Assembly: GCA_017504065.1 (NCBI GenBank)
Contig: JAFVRU010000032.1
Location: 1-16,438, forward strand
Reading direction: 5' to 3'
DNA: 16,438 bases
Origin: Clostridia bacterium
GTDB taxonomy: Bacteria; Bacillota; Clostridia; Christensenellales; Borkfalkiaceae
Below, piece after piece: positions 1-7,760 of this stretch; position 1 is the stretch's first letter; every line of letters begins with the position of its first letter. Both the position numbers and the translations under genes were made by a program. Below the pieces are notes generated by a model. That model had not been told where the DNA came from and searched no databases. It saw nothing but the letters and a program-made list of their open reading frames with translations.

Positions 1-1
1 C

Positions 2-982
2 ACTTACGAAGAACAAAAGAAAATGATTGCCGAGATTAAAAAGCGCCCCGACGTAAAACGGTTGAAACGGCTTGGAATGATTTATGCTGCTTTAGGGGTG
101 TTAACGCTAATCACCTTTTTATTCGCGATTATCTTTTTAATGTTGAGCGACCGTACGTTCCGAAAACGCGAACGCTTGATCAATCAAATCCTGTTTATGG
201 AATCGGTGAAAAGCGATCGTGAACCCGCGGCGAATACCGATCCGTTTGCGTCGGAAGAAAAGCCGAAGGAAGACGGGCTTTTCAACGTGAAAACGCAAGA
301 AGCGGTTACGGAAGATAAGGCGGACGATCGCAAAGAAAGGGTGGAAAGATTGGTGCGAGTTTCTAAAACATTTCAGCTTTTGCAGAATATTTGGGGCGCG
401 TTGCTTGTCGCGATTTGCCTGATCGCTATGTTTAGTCCGCTCGGGAATTTGCTTGGGATAGACGGTTTTGGGGTCAGCATGTACGATTTGACGATAGACC
501 GTATCCAAGACGGAAAGGAAAGCCTGTTATATGCTGTAGAACAAGAAAACGTATACATTCTGTCCGCTGTGTTTTTATGCTGCACTTTCAGCGCGGTGAT
601 GGTGGTAGGTGCGATCATCTACGTTATCGTTTCATACATACAAGAGGACAAAAGCGAAAAAATGATTCGGGACTGCAACGGCATTCTTTCCGCGCCGTTG
701 ACGAGAACGGGCATAAAGAGTACTTCCATAGGTGTGCAAATTCGTTCTATACTGTTAATTGGAGCAATTTTCTTGGTCTGCATAACGCTTGCTCCCGCGC
801 TAGTGATTCAGGAACTGTCGGACGTAATGACCGTGAATAAACAAGGGGTGTTTATATTCGGCGCGGCGGTGCTCGGCTTGGTGATTGTGTCGATCGTACA
901 GATCGCGTACTTATGTGCAAATAAAAAGGATTGGGAGTTGTGTGCGGCGATCGCAATTGCCGCTCGGAAAAAGAAGTTTTAA
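2..982 (+). CDS. Unrecognised multi-pass membrane protein, probably 5'-truncated by the window edge
   Basis: I do not recognise this family. From the ATG at 23 it reads 319 residues with five likely membrane helices, at about residues 19-41, 122-144, 178-205, 240-262 and 275-298. A highly charged, soluble segment of about 75 residues (about 45-118) lies between helices 1 and 2. The C-terminus is short and basic (RKKKF). No catalytic motif or signal peptidase site stands out. The frame stays open upstream of 23 to the window edge (codons for TYEEQKK), and no Shine-Dalgarno sequence precedes the ATG at 23. The true start is therefore probably outside the window, and I annotate from the first in-frame codon. 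A terminator follows at 1003-1034, so this is the last gene of an upstream transcript and not part of the yicC operon. The protein is clear, its function is unknown. Confidence 0.75.
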   Translation, partial: TYEEQKKMIAEIKKRPDVKRLKRLGMIYAALGVLTLITFLFAIIFLMLSDRTFRKRERLINQILFMESVKSDREPAANTDPFASEEKPKEDGLFNVKTQEAVTEDKADDRKERVERLVRVSKTFQLLQNIWGALLVAICLIAMFSPLGNLLGIDGFGVSMYDLTIDRIQDGKESLLYAVEQENVYILSAVFLCCTFSAVMVVGAIIYVIVSYIQEDKSEKMIRDCNGILSAPLTRTGIKSTSIGVQIRSILLIGAIFLVCITLAPALVIQELSDVMTVNKQGVFIFGAAVLGLVIVSIVQIAYLCANKKDWELCAAIAIAARKKKF

Positions 983-1002
983 AAGAAAAACGGTAGACGA
1001 AG

Positions 1003-1034
1003 ATACCCTACGCTCGCGCGCGGGGTATTTTTTT
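1003..1034 (+). terminator. Intrinsic terminator after the membrane protein gene
   Basis: A stem of ATACCC (1003-1008) and GGGTAT (1023-1028) closes a GC-rich loop, and the right arm runs into seven consecutive Ts (1028-1034). It lies 20 bases after the stop codon and before the yicC promoter, so it separates the two transcripts. Confidence 0.8.
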
Positions 1035-1075
1035 ATAAAAAAATATAAAAAAGACGGAAAAACGGATAATACTGC

Positions 1076-1104
1076 TTGAAATTTATCAAAATTTTTGCTA
1101 TAAT
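1076..1104 (+). promoter_or_regulatory. SigA-type promoter of the yicC-rpe operon
   Basis: TTGAAA (1076-1081) and a perfect TATAAT (1099-1104) are separated by 17 bases. An extended -10 TG lies at 1096-1097. The predicted transcription start is near 1111, giving a leader of about 47 bases. It is the only strong promoter I see ahead of the ten same-strand genes up to 10053. Confidence 0.88.
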
Positions 1105-1110
1105 GATGTC

Positions 1111-1127
1111 GCTACGGTCTACGTAGC
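1111..1127 (+). other. Hairpin at the predicted 5' end of the yicC operon mRNA
   Basis: GCTACG (1111-1116) and CGTAGC (1122-1127) form a perfect 6-bp stem with a 5-base loop. The stem begins at the transcription start predicted from the -10 box. No T-run follows, so it is not a terminator. Hairpins at the extreme 5' end of a bacterial mRNA can protect it from decay; that role here is inference. Confidence 0.5.
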
Positions 1128-1157
1128 CGAACAACGTGGAAAAGGACGAAACGGCTT

Positions 1158-2033
1158 ATGTTAAGCATGACGGGTTACGGAAAAGGAGAATATGCGGAAA
1201 ACGGGTTGGAGCTGACTTGCGAAATCAAGACGGTCAACAATCGGTATTTGGACGTTTCTATCAAAGCGCCCCGCGTATTCGCGGCGTATGAAGAAGTCGT
1301 TCGCACGACGATACGCAAGAAGTTGACAAGGGGACACGCGGATGTGTTCGTGTCGTTCAAGGACAAACGCGAACGCCCGACCGCGCTGACGGTGGACGAA
1401 GCGTTGGCTGCTTCCTACGTGGCGGCGGCAAAACGCTTGAAAGAAGCGTTTCCCGAACTCCCCGACGACGTAACGCTGACGTCGGTGCTCCGTTATCCCG
1501 AAGTCTTGAAACAGGAAGATTCGCAAAGCTTGGACGATGAGCTCGTTAACGCGCTCGACAAAGCGCTCAACGCCGCGCTCGATAAGCTCAACGAAATGCG
1601 GGCGGTGGAAGGGAAGAAACTCCAAGAAGATATGCTTGCGAGAATGCAGACGATCGAAGATTTGGTCGGGGAAATTTCCGAGCGCGCGCCGATGGTTGCC
1701 AAAGAGCACCGCGAGAAGCTGGAAACGCGCATTCGCGAGTATCTTGCCGAAGCGCAGCCCGACGAGAACAGGCTGCTCACGGAAGCGGCGATTTTTGCGG
1801 ATAAGAGCAACATTGACGAAGAATTGACGAGATTGCGTTCGCATATCGAACAATTCCGCAGCATTGCAAAGGAAGGGATCGTGGGCAGGAAGTTGGATTT
1901 TCTTGTACAGGAATTCAACCGCGAAGCGAACACGACTTGCTCCAAGAGCAACGACGTAACGATCACCCGCGCGGGCTTGGCGCTGAAAAACGAAATCGAA
2001 AAGATCCGCGAACAAGTACAGAATTTGGAATAA
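1158..2033 (+). CDS. yicC: YicC/YloC family endoribonuclease
   Basis: The protein has 291 residues, the usual length of the family. The N-terminus (MLSMTGYGKGE) is the YicC signature, and the C-terminal DUF1732 part keeps GRKLDF (243-248), NREANT (254-259), SKSND (262-266) and the closing IEKIREQVQN helix. The middle is charged and probably helical. Members studied in E. coli and B. subtilis are reported to cut RNA; the specificity in this organism cannot be read from sequence. The start at 1158 is supported by the family N-terminus and an AGGA 11 bases upstream. It is the first gene of the operon, and gmk follows after 11 bases. In B. subtilis remA lies between yicC and gmk; here it does not. 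Confidence 0.93.
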   Translation: MLSMTGYGKGEYAENGLELTCEIKTVNNRYLDVSIKAPRVFAAYEEVVRTTIRKKLTRGHADVFVSFKDKRERPTALTVDEALAASYVAAAKRLKEAFPELPDDVTLTSVLRYPEVLKQEDSQSLDDELVNALDKALNAALDKLNEMRAVEGKKLQEDMLARMQTIEDLVGEISERAPMVAKEHREKLETRIREYLAEAQPDENRLLTEAAIFADKSNIDEELTRLRSHIEQFRSIAKEGIVGRKLDFLVQEFNREANTTCSKSNDVTITRAGLALKNEIEKIREQVQNLE

Positions 2034-2044
2034 GAGAGTAACGT

Positions 2045-2602
2045 ATGAAACACCTTTTGATGGCGGTATCCGGTCCGTCGGGGGTCGGGAAAGGCACGAT
2101 CGTAAAAACGCTGATTGGGCGGCGGGCGGACGTAGTGGAATCCGTTTCCTGCACGACGCGCGCGCCGCGGAGCGGCGAAACGCACGGCAAGGAATACTTT
2201 TTCCTGACCAAAGAAGAATTTACTACGCGTTTGGAAAACGACGACTTTTTGGAATATGACGAGCATTTCGGGAACTACTACGGCACGCCGAAATCGTTCG
2301 TGGAAGAAACGCTGAAAACCAAATCGGTGATTTTGGAAATCGACGTCGTCGGGGCGTTGCGGGTGAAAGAGAAATTCCCCGAAACGGCGCTGGTCATGAT
2401 CGTTCCGCCGTCGGTGGAAGAATTGGAAAACCGTTTGAAGGGACGGGGCTCGGAAACGGAAGCGGAAATAGAGAATCGGTTGGCTCGGCTTTCGTTCGAG
2501 CTGGCGCAACAGGACAAATACGATTACGTGATCGTCAACGACGACCTAGAACGGGCGATCGGGGAAGTGGAAGCTATTCTCGACGGCGCGTATCGGAAAT
2601 AA
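2045..2602 (+). CDS. gmk: Guanylate kinase
   Basis: A cytosolic enzyme that phosphorylates GMP to GDP with ATP, feeding GTP and dGTP synthesis. The 185 residues match a somewhat short bacterial Gmk. The P-loop is GPSGVGKGT (10-18). The GMP-binding part includes SCTTRAPRSGE and the LEYDEHFGNYYGTP stretch, followed by ILEIDVVGA (ADP/GMP core) and the lid-like RLKGRGSETE. The end YDYVIVNDDLE is also typical. The start at 2045 is the only ATG giving a normal N-terminus, and GAGAG just upstream is a modest ribosome site. It lies between yicC and rpoZ as in other Bacillota. Gmk is a known target of (p)ppGpp in many Bacillota, which would tie this position to growth-rate control; that is family knowledge only. 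Confidence 0.97.
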   Translation: MKHLLMAVSGPSGVGKGTIVKTLIGRRADVVESVSCTTRAPRSGETHGKEYFFLTKEEFTTRLENDDFLEYDEHFGNYYGTPKSFVEETLKTKSVILEIDVVGALRVKEKFPETALVMIVPPSVEELENRLKGRGSETEAEIENRLARLSFELAQQDKYDYVIVNDDLERAIGEVEAILDGAYRK

Positions 2603-2639
2603 AAAAAGAAAACTATATCACGGAAAGGAGAACACATAT

Positions 2640-2861
2640 ATGATTAACGAACCTTCGGTAGACGTAATGATCAGAAAACTCGGCACGGAAGAAGAACCGA
2701 TCAGCCGTTACGCGCTTTGCACGATCGCGGCGAAACGCGCGCGTCAGATCATCGAAACGGAAAGAAATCTCGGCGAGCACGATTCGACGGGGAAAGACAA
2801 GGAATTGTTGACGGCTTGCAAGGACATTGCGGGCGGCAAAGTAGTCATCGCGAAAGACTGA
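2640..2861 (+). CDS. rpoZ: DNA-directed RNA polymerase omega subunit
   Basis: A 73-residue omega subunit that helps assemble and stabilise the beta' subunit of RNA polymerase. The N-terminus MINEPSVDVMIRKLG and the core SRYALCTIAAKRARQI (about 22-37) are characteristic: the tyrosine-alanine-leucine and AAKRARQI residues form the conserved omega helix. AAAGGAG lies at 2624-2630, nine bases before the ATG. gmk ends 37 bases upstream. A terminator-like hairpin follows the stop at 2868-2892. The short acidic tail is normal for Clostridia. Confidence 0.95.
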   Translation: MINEPSVDVMIRKLGTEEEPISRYALCTIAAKRARQIIETERNLGEHDSTGKDKELLTACKDIAGGKVVIAKD

Positions 2862-2867
2862 AACAAC

Positions 2868-2892
2868 TGCCTCGATTTTTCGGGGCGTTTTT
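2868..2892 (+). terminator. Weak terminator or attenuator hairpin between rpoZ and priA
   Basis: GCCTCG (2869-2874) pairs with CGGGGC (2881-2886) with one G-T pair, extended by a flanking T-G pair. The loop is six bases, and TTTTT follows at 2888-2892. The T-run is short, so partial read-through into priA is likely. It sits where coaBC is found in B. subtilis. Confidence 0.5.
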
Positions 2893-2913
2893 CATCGTAA
2901 GGGAACGTAGGAT

Positions 2914-5088
2914 ATGATTGCGGAAGTCATCGTGGACATCGCTTCGGGCGAAACGGACAGAATATACGATTATCTCTGCGACGAAGATACGGTCGTCGGC
3001 AGTCGCGTTCGCGCGCCCTTTGGCGGGAAGACCGTGCCCGGGTTTGTCATGCGGGTGAAAGAAACTTCCGATTGCCCGATGGAAAAACTCAAAAAAATCT
3101 CGAAATGCCCCGACGAGCTCCCTGCGCTCAACGCCGAGTGTTTGTCGCTTGCGGAAAAGCTGACGGCGCGCTATCGCGTTCCCAAAGCGCTGGTATTGCG
3201 GTTATTTTTGCCCGCGGAAATGCGGACGGGCAAGGTGCGGGAGCTGACGAGAAATTACGCGGAATTGACCCTGCCCATTTCCGAAATGCAGTTTGGGAAA
3301 ACGGCGAAAAACCAACGCGGCGCGGCGGAATATCTCGCGGAAAACGGGAAAACGGACTGCGCGTATTTGAATACGTTGTTCGCTGGCTCGGTTGCGGCGT
3401 TGGAGAAAAAGGGGTATATCCGCGTTACCAAAGAACAGATTTTACGCGATCCGTACAAAGCGGTGGACGGGGAACGCGTGGAAAGAACGCTCACGCCCGA
3501 TCAAGACCGCGCGGTCAAAACCGTCGATCAGGACGAGCGCACGGTGCAGCTCATTCACGGGGTTACGGGCAGCGGCAAAACGGAGATCTATTTGACGTTG
3601 ATTGCCGAACGCTTGGCGAAAGGGCAAAGCTCCATTTTTCTCGTGCCTGAAATTTCTTTAACACCACAAATGCTGGCGCAGCTCCGCGCTCGGTTCGGGA
3701 AAAACGCGGCGATTTTGCACAGCGGACTTTCCGCGGGCGAGCGGTTTGACGAGTGGTGGCGTTTGCGCTCGGGCGAAGCGAAAATTGCGATCGGGGCGCG
3801 TAGCGCGATCTTTGCGCCGCTGGAAAACTTGGGCGTCATCATTATCGACGAAGAACACGATACAAGCTACGCAAGCGAAACTGCGCCGCGCTACAATACC
3901 TTTGACGTCGCGCTATTGCGGGCGAAAAAGAACGGTTGTAAATTGGTGCTGGGCAGCGCGACTCCGTCGGTGGATACTTACCGTCGCGCAAAAGAAGGGG
4001 AGTTTTCGCTCATTTGTTTGCCCAATCGGATCAACCGCCATCCTTTGCCTGAAATTCTGATCGCGGATATGCGACGGGAAGTCCGTCGCGGGAACAATTC
4101 CGCGTTTTCCGCAGCGCTCAAAGAAGAACTTGCAAACTGTCTTGCGGAAGGGAAACAGGCGATCCTGTTTTTGAATCGACGCGGGTATTCGCAAACGGTC
4201 ATTTGCAAGGAATGCGGATACGTCGCAAAATGCCAATCCTGCGACGTTTCGTTGACCTATCACCGCGACGATAACTGCTTGAAATGCCACTATTGCGGCA
4301 CGAAATACAATATGCTTTCCGCTTGTCCCGACTGCGGCGGAGTCAAACTCTCGTACGCGGGCACGGGTACGCAGCGGATCGTTAGCGAGCTGCAAAAGCT
4401 CTATCCCACGGCGCGGATTTTGCGCATGGACAACGACACGACGAGCGGGAAAGAAGGGCATTATAAAATTTTAAAAACCTTTGCCGAACACAAGGCGGAT
4501 ATACTCGTCGGGACGCAAATGATCGCGAAAGGACACGACTTCCCGTCGGTAACGCTCGTGGGGATTTTGGACGCGGATATGAGCTTGCATTTTTCCGATT
4601 ATAGGAGCGGGGAACGGACGTTCCAGCTATTGACGCAGGTTGCGGGAAGAAGTGGGCGAGCGGAAGAAAAGGGCAAAGTCGTATTGCAAACGTTCGACCC
4701 TGAAAACGACGTGTTGGGGTTTGCGATTCGATACGATTACGAAGGGTTTTACGAGAACGAAATTTCCCTGCGCGCGGCGACGGCGTTCCCGCCGTTTTCC
4801 AAGATCGTGCGGGTATTGGTTTCGGGGGAAGACGATAAAAAGTGTATCGAAGCGTTGCGGGAAGCGTACGTGGGATTAGAAAAGTTGTATACCGATAATC
4901 CCGAAAAATTCCTGTTTTTCAACAAGATGCGTTCGCCGATCAAGCGGATTCAAAACAAATTCCGATATCAAATTTTGATGCGGCTTTCGGATACGTCGGT
5001 ATTGCCCGAGATCTATGAGATTTGCGCGGCAGCCCGAACGCGGGATACGCTCGTTTCGGTGGAAGAAAATCCGTCGAATTTAAGTTAA
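2914..5088 (+). CDS. priA: Primosomal replication restart helicase PriA
   Basis: A 3'-5' superfamily 2 DNA helicase that recognises stalled or repaired forks and reloads the replisome. The 724 residues are close to E. coli PriA. In order: an N-terminal 3'-DNA-binding domain (about 1-100), a winged-helix part, Walker A GVTGSGKT (216-223), Walker B DEEH (312-315), a zinc-binding insert with eight paired cysteines (431, 434, 440, 443, 458, 461, 471, 474), and the C-terminal helicase motifs GTQMIAKGHDFP and QVAGRSGR (575-582). All key residues are present. The start at 2914 has AAGGGA at 2899-2904. The def ribosome site overlaps the priA stop codon. coaBC, the usual neighbour upstream, is missing. 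Confidence 0.97.
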   Translation: MIAEVIVDIASGETDRIYDYLCDEDTVVGSRVRAPFGGKTVPGFVMRVKETSDCPMEKLKKISKCPDELPALNAECLSLAEKLTARYRVPKALVLRLFLPAEMRTGKVRELTRNYAELTLPISEMQFGKTAKNQRGAAEYLAENGKTDCAYLNTLFAGSVAALEKKGYIRVTKEQILRDPYKAVDGERVERTLTPDQDRAVKTVDQDERTVQLIHGVTGSGKTEIYLTLIAERLAKGQSSIFLVPEISLTPQMLAQLRARFGKNAAILHSGLSAGERFDEWWRLRSGEAKIAIGARSAIFAPLENLGVIIIDEEHDTSYASETAPRYNTFDVALLRAKKNGCKLVLGSATPSVDTYRRAKEGEFSLICLPNRINRHPLPEILIADMRREVRRGNNSAFSAALKEELANCLAEGKQAILFLNRRGYSQTVICKECGYVAKCQSCDVSLTYHRDDNCLKCHYCGTKYNMLSACPDCGGVKLSYAGTGTQRIVSELQKLYPTARILRMDNDTTSGKEGHYKILKTFAEHKADILVGTQMIAKGHDFPSVTLVGILDADMSLHFSDYRSGERTFQLLTQVAGRSGRAEEKGKVVLQTFDPENDVLGFAIRYDYEGFYENEISLRAATAFPPFSKIVRVLVSGEDDKKCIEALREAYVGLEKLYTDNPEKFLFFNKMRSPIKRIQNKFRYQILMRLSDTSVLPEIYEICAAARTRDTLVSVEENPSNLS

Positions 5089-5094
5089 AAGGAG
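5087..5094 (+). promoter_or_regulatory. Ribosome binding site that sets the def start
   Basis: AAAAGGAG lies 8 bases before the ATG at 5103 and overlaps the priA stop codon. It decides against an in-frame ATG at 5022 that lies inside priA. Confidence 0.85.
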
Positions 5095-5102
5095 AAAAGA
5101 AC

Positions 5103-5555
5103 ATGGCAATAAGAAACGTTGTGCAAGTCGGCGACGACGTATTACGGCAAAAATGCTTTCCTGTGGAAGCGTTCGACGAGAAATTGTGGGCGCTTTTGGA
5201 CGATATGAAGGAAACGGTAAAAAAGGAAGACGGGGCGGGGCTTGCAGCCCCCCAAGTCGGCGTATTGCGGCGGGTAGCGGTCGTGGACGTCGAAGACGGG
5301 TATTTCGAGTTTATCAACCCCGTCATTCTCTCGCAAAAAGGCGAGCAATCGGGCTGGGAAGGCTGTTTGTCCGTTCGGGGCAAAAGCGGGATTGTTTCCC
5401 GTCCGATGAAAGTCAAGGTCGCGTATCAGGACCGTTACGGCGAAAAGCAGCTTTTACAGGCAAAGGGCTTTTTCGCGCGAGCGATTTGCCACGAATTGGA
5501 TCATTTGGACGGCGTATTGTATATCGACAAAGCGACGCTGATTGAAAAGGCGTAA
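5103..5555 (+). CDS. def: Peptide deformylase
   Basis: A metalloenzyme that removes the formyl group from the N-terminal methionine of new proteins. The 150 residues carry all three deformylase motifs: GAGLAAPQVG (44-53), WEGCLS (85-90, with metal ligand Cys88) and HELDH (130-134, with ligands His130 and His134 and catalytic Glu131). The length fits the short deformylases of Clostridia. The start at 5103 gives the standard short N-terminus; the 27-residue in-frame extension from 5022 looks unlike the family. It is paired with fmt, which performs the opposite reaction on initiator tRNA and starts 10 bases downstream. Confidence 0.96.
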   Translation: MAIRNVVQVGDDVLRQKCFPVEAFDEKLWALLDDMKETVKKEDGAGLAAPQVGVLRRVAVVDVEDGYFEFINPVILSQKGEQSGWEGCLSVRGKSGIVSRPMKVKVAYQDRYGEKQLLQAKGFFARAICHELDHLDGVLYIDKATLIEKA

Positions 5556-5565
5556 ACGGAGAGTT

Positions 5566-6516
5566 ATGAAGATCGTATTTGCAGGCGCGCCGGAGTTTGC
5601 GGTGAAGCCCTTGAAAAAATTGATAGAGAGCGGTTATGACGTCGTGGGCGTGATTACGCAAGCGGATAAACCGCAGGGTCGGAAAGGCATTTTGACCCCG
5701 ACGCCCGTAAAGACGACGGCGCTTTCTTACGGTTTGCCCGTGCTGCAACCCGAAAAAATCCGCGACGCAGTAGACGAAGTCCGCGCGCTCGGCGGGGAGT
5801 TGTTGATTACTTGCGCGTACGGACAAATTTTGACCCAAGCGGTGCTCGATTGTTTCCCGGGTGGAGTTTGGAATATTCACGCGGGACTGTTGCCGAAGTA
5901 CCGTGGCGCTTCGCCCATTCAAAGCTGTATTTTGGCGGGGGAAGAAATCACGGGCGTGAGCATTATGAAAACCGAACTCGGCTTGGACTGCGGAGACGTT
6001 TTGTGCGTGGAACGGACGGCGATCGGGGAAACGGAAACGTACGGGGAGCTGTCCGAGCGGCTGTCCACAATCGGCGCGGAATTGCTGATCAAGGCGCTAG
6101 TGCTTTTAGAAAGTGGGAACTACGAACTGACCCCGCAAGGTACGGAAAATATCGGCGTAGTGCGGAAAATTCAAAAAGAAGCGGCAAAGCTCGATTTCCG
6201 TTTGACGGCAAAAGAGCTCGTGGATTTGGTGCGCGCGATGAATCCCGCTCCCGTGGCGTATACGGCGTTGGACGGGAATATACTCAACGTTTGGCGGGCG
6301 GAAAGGGTCGTACTTACGCAAGCGGAACAGGCGGAATATGCGGCGGCGAAGATCGGGGAAGTCCTGACGGAAACGCCCAAACGGGGCTTGCTCGTCAAAT
6401 GCGGCGACGGCGCGGTAAAACTCACGGAAGTCCAGCCTGCGGGCGGGAAACGCATGTCGGGCGGGGATTTTTTGAACGGCAGAAAGGCTCGTAAAGGGCA
6501 GGTGTTTACATGTTGA
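5566..6516 (+). CDS. fmt: Methionyl-tRNA formyltransferase
   Basis: Transfers a formyl group from 10-formyltetrahydrofolate to Met-tRNA(fMet) in the cytosol. From 5566 the protein has 316 residues, one longer than E. coli Fmt. The N-terminus MKIVFAGAPEFA is canonical. The tRNA-contact loop lies around KPQGRKGILTPTPVK (35-49). The catalytic triad of the formyltransferase fold is present as Asn103, His105 and Asp141 in NIHAGLLPKYRG and GLDCGDVL. The C-terminal OB-like tRNA-binding domain follows from about 205. A start at 5542 would add eight basic residues inside def; GGAG at 5558-5561 favours 5566, though its spacing of four bases is short. The last 7 bases overlap rsmB. Confidence 0.96.
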   Translation: MKIVFAGAPEFAVKPLKKLIESGYDVVGVITQADKPQGRKGILTPTPVKTTALSYGLPVLQPEKIRDAVDEVRALGGELLITCAYGQILTQAVLDCFPGGVWNIHAGLLPKYRGASPIQSCILAGEEITGVSIMKTELGLDCGDVLCVERTAIGETETYGELSERLSTIGAELLIKALVLLESGNYELTPQGTENIGVVRKIQKEAAKLDFRLTAKELVDLVRAMNPAPVAYTALDGNILNVWRAERVVLTQAEQAEYAAAKIGEVLTETPKRGLLVKCGDGAVKLTEVQPAGGKRMSGGDFLNGRKARKGQVFTC

Positions 6517-7760
6517 GTAATCCCGTTTACGATCCCTTTTTGATCCTGACGAAAGTGTATTCCGACGGGGCGCACGTCAAGCAGGCGATTGCGGATACGT
6601 ATATTGAAGAACAGTACCGTTCGCGGACGGTAAAAATCGTTTACGGCGTATTGGAAAACGACGGGTATTTCGATTTTTGTATTCGGCGTTACGCGCCCAA
6701 AGCGCCCAAGCTCGCCGTGCGTACGATTTTGAAAATTTCGCTGTATATGTTGCTGTATATGGACAAGCAACGGTATATGGTTACCGATTGCGCCGTCGGG
6801 CTTTGTAAGAAGCTTGGGAAAACGGGCGTGAGCGGGTTCGTAAACGCGTTCTTACGTCGGTTCGACCGCGAAGCCACCGACGCGGCGGTCGAGCAAATTC
6901 CAGACGAAACGGAGCGGGCGGCGGTCAAAAATTCTTATCCCGCGTATGCGTACCGTTGGCTGAAACAGGAATACGGAACGCGGGCGGAAGAAATCGCAAC
7001 TGCAAAATCGGGCGGAGTCAGCGTTCGTTTTGTCAAAGACGAAGCACAATATTTATCCAAACCGCATAAAGATACGCCGTTCCCGCATACCTATATTTTT
7101 GAGAGCTTTGTGCGCGACGACGGGTTTGACGACGGAAATTATACCTTTCAATCGGTGGGCAGTATCGCCATTTGCGATTGCGTAGCCGCTTGCGAAAACT
7201 TGCTTGACGCATGCGCCGCTCCGGGCGGGAAGTCTGTGTTGCTCGCGCAAAAATGCAAGAACGTTACATCCTTTGAATTGCACGCGCACCGCGTAGAGCT
7301 CATTCGGCAGTATAAGGAGCGTATGGGCGTTACCAACGTAACCGAATTGCAAAAGGACAGCTCGGTATTCGATCCCGCATACGAAGAAGCGTTCGACGGC
7401 GTGCTTTGCGACGCGCCCTGTTCGGGATTCGGTACGGTCAGCGAAAACCCCGATATCAAGCTGTTCCGCAAAGAAGCGGATTTTCAGGGCTTGGCAAAGG
7501 CGCAGCGGGCGATTTTGGAAACGTGCTGTCGGTACGTGAAAACGGGCGGCGCGTTGTACTATTCCACCTGTTCGCTGTTCGAGCGGGAAAACGACGGGAT
7601 CGTCCAAGCGTTTTTAAAAAATCATCGGGAGTTTACGGTGGAACAGCTCGAAAGCCCGCTTCCGCACGATCGGAAAAAGTACGGGTTGCAGTTCCTGCCC
7701 GACCGAGCGTTCGGCGCAGGGTTTTACGTGTGTAAGCTCGTCAAAGGTAGGGAAGTATGA
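6510..7760 (+). CDS. rsmB: 16S rRNA (cytosine-967-C5)-methyltransferase
   Basis: An S-adenosylmethionine-dependent m5C methyltransferase of the Sun/RsmB family acting on 16S rRNA. The 416 residues comprise an N-terminal NusB-like RNA-binding helical domain (about 1-140), a linker, and the catalytic domain. The SAM-binding motif is LLDACAAPGGK (231-241). Motif IV is DAPCSG (301-306, Cys304) and motif VI is YSTCS (351-355, Cys354). In E. coli RsmB the motif VI cysteine attacks the base and the motif IV cysteine releases the product. The start overlaps the fmt stop by 7 bases, with AAAGGG at 6493-6498. The end overlaps rlmN as ATGA. Position and domains favour RsmB over other m5C enzymes. Confidence 0.93.
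   Translation: MLSNPVYDPFLILTKVYSDGAHVKQAIADTYIEEQYRSRTVKIVYGVLENDGYFDFCIRRYAPKAPKLAVRTILKISLYMLLYMDKQRYMVTDCAVGLCKKLGKTGVSGFVNAFLRRFDREATDAAVEQIPDETERAAVKNSYPAYAYRWLKQEYGTRAEEIATAKSGGVSVRFVKDEAQYLSKPHKDTPFPHTYIFESFVRDDGFDDGNYTFQSVGSIAICDCVAACENLLDACAAPGGKSVLLAQKCKNVTSFELHAHRVELIRQYKERMGVTNVTELQKDSSVFDPAYEEAFDGVLCDAPCSGFGTVSENPDIKLFRKEADFQGLAKAQRAILETCCRYVKTGGALYYSTCSLFERENDGIVQAFLKNHREFTVEQLESPLPHDRKKYGLQFLPDRAFGAGFYVCKLVKGREV

Noticed and set aside
1161..2509. Long minus-strand open frames across yicC and gmk (up to 338 codons).
   Set aside because: They mirror GC-rich codon bias of the real genes, encode low-complexity Arg/Phe/Ser-rich sequence and have no ribosome site.
5022..5102. Upstream in-frame start for def, giving 177 residues.
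   Set aside because: It lies inside priA, has no ribosome site and adds residues not found in deformylases; AAAAGGAG favours 5103.
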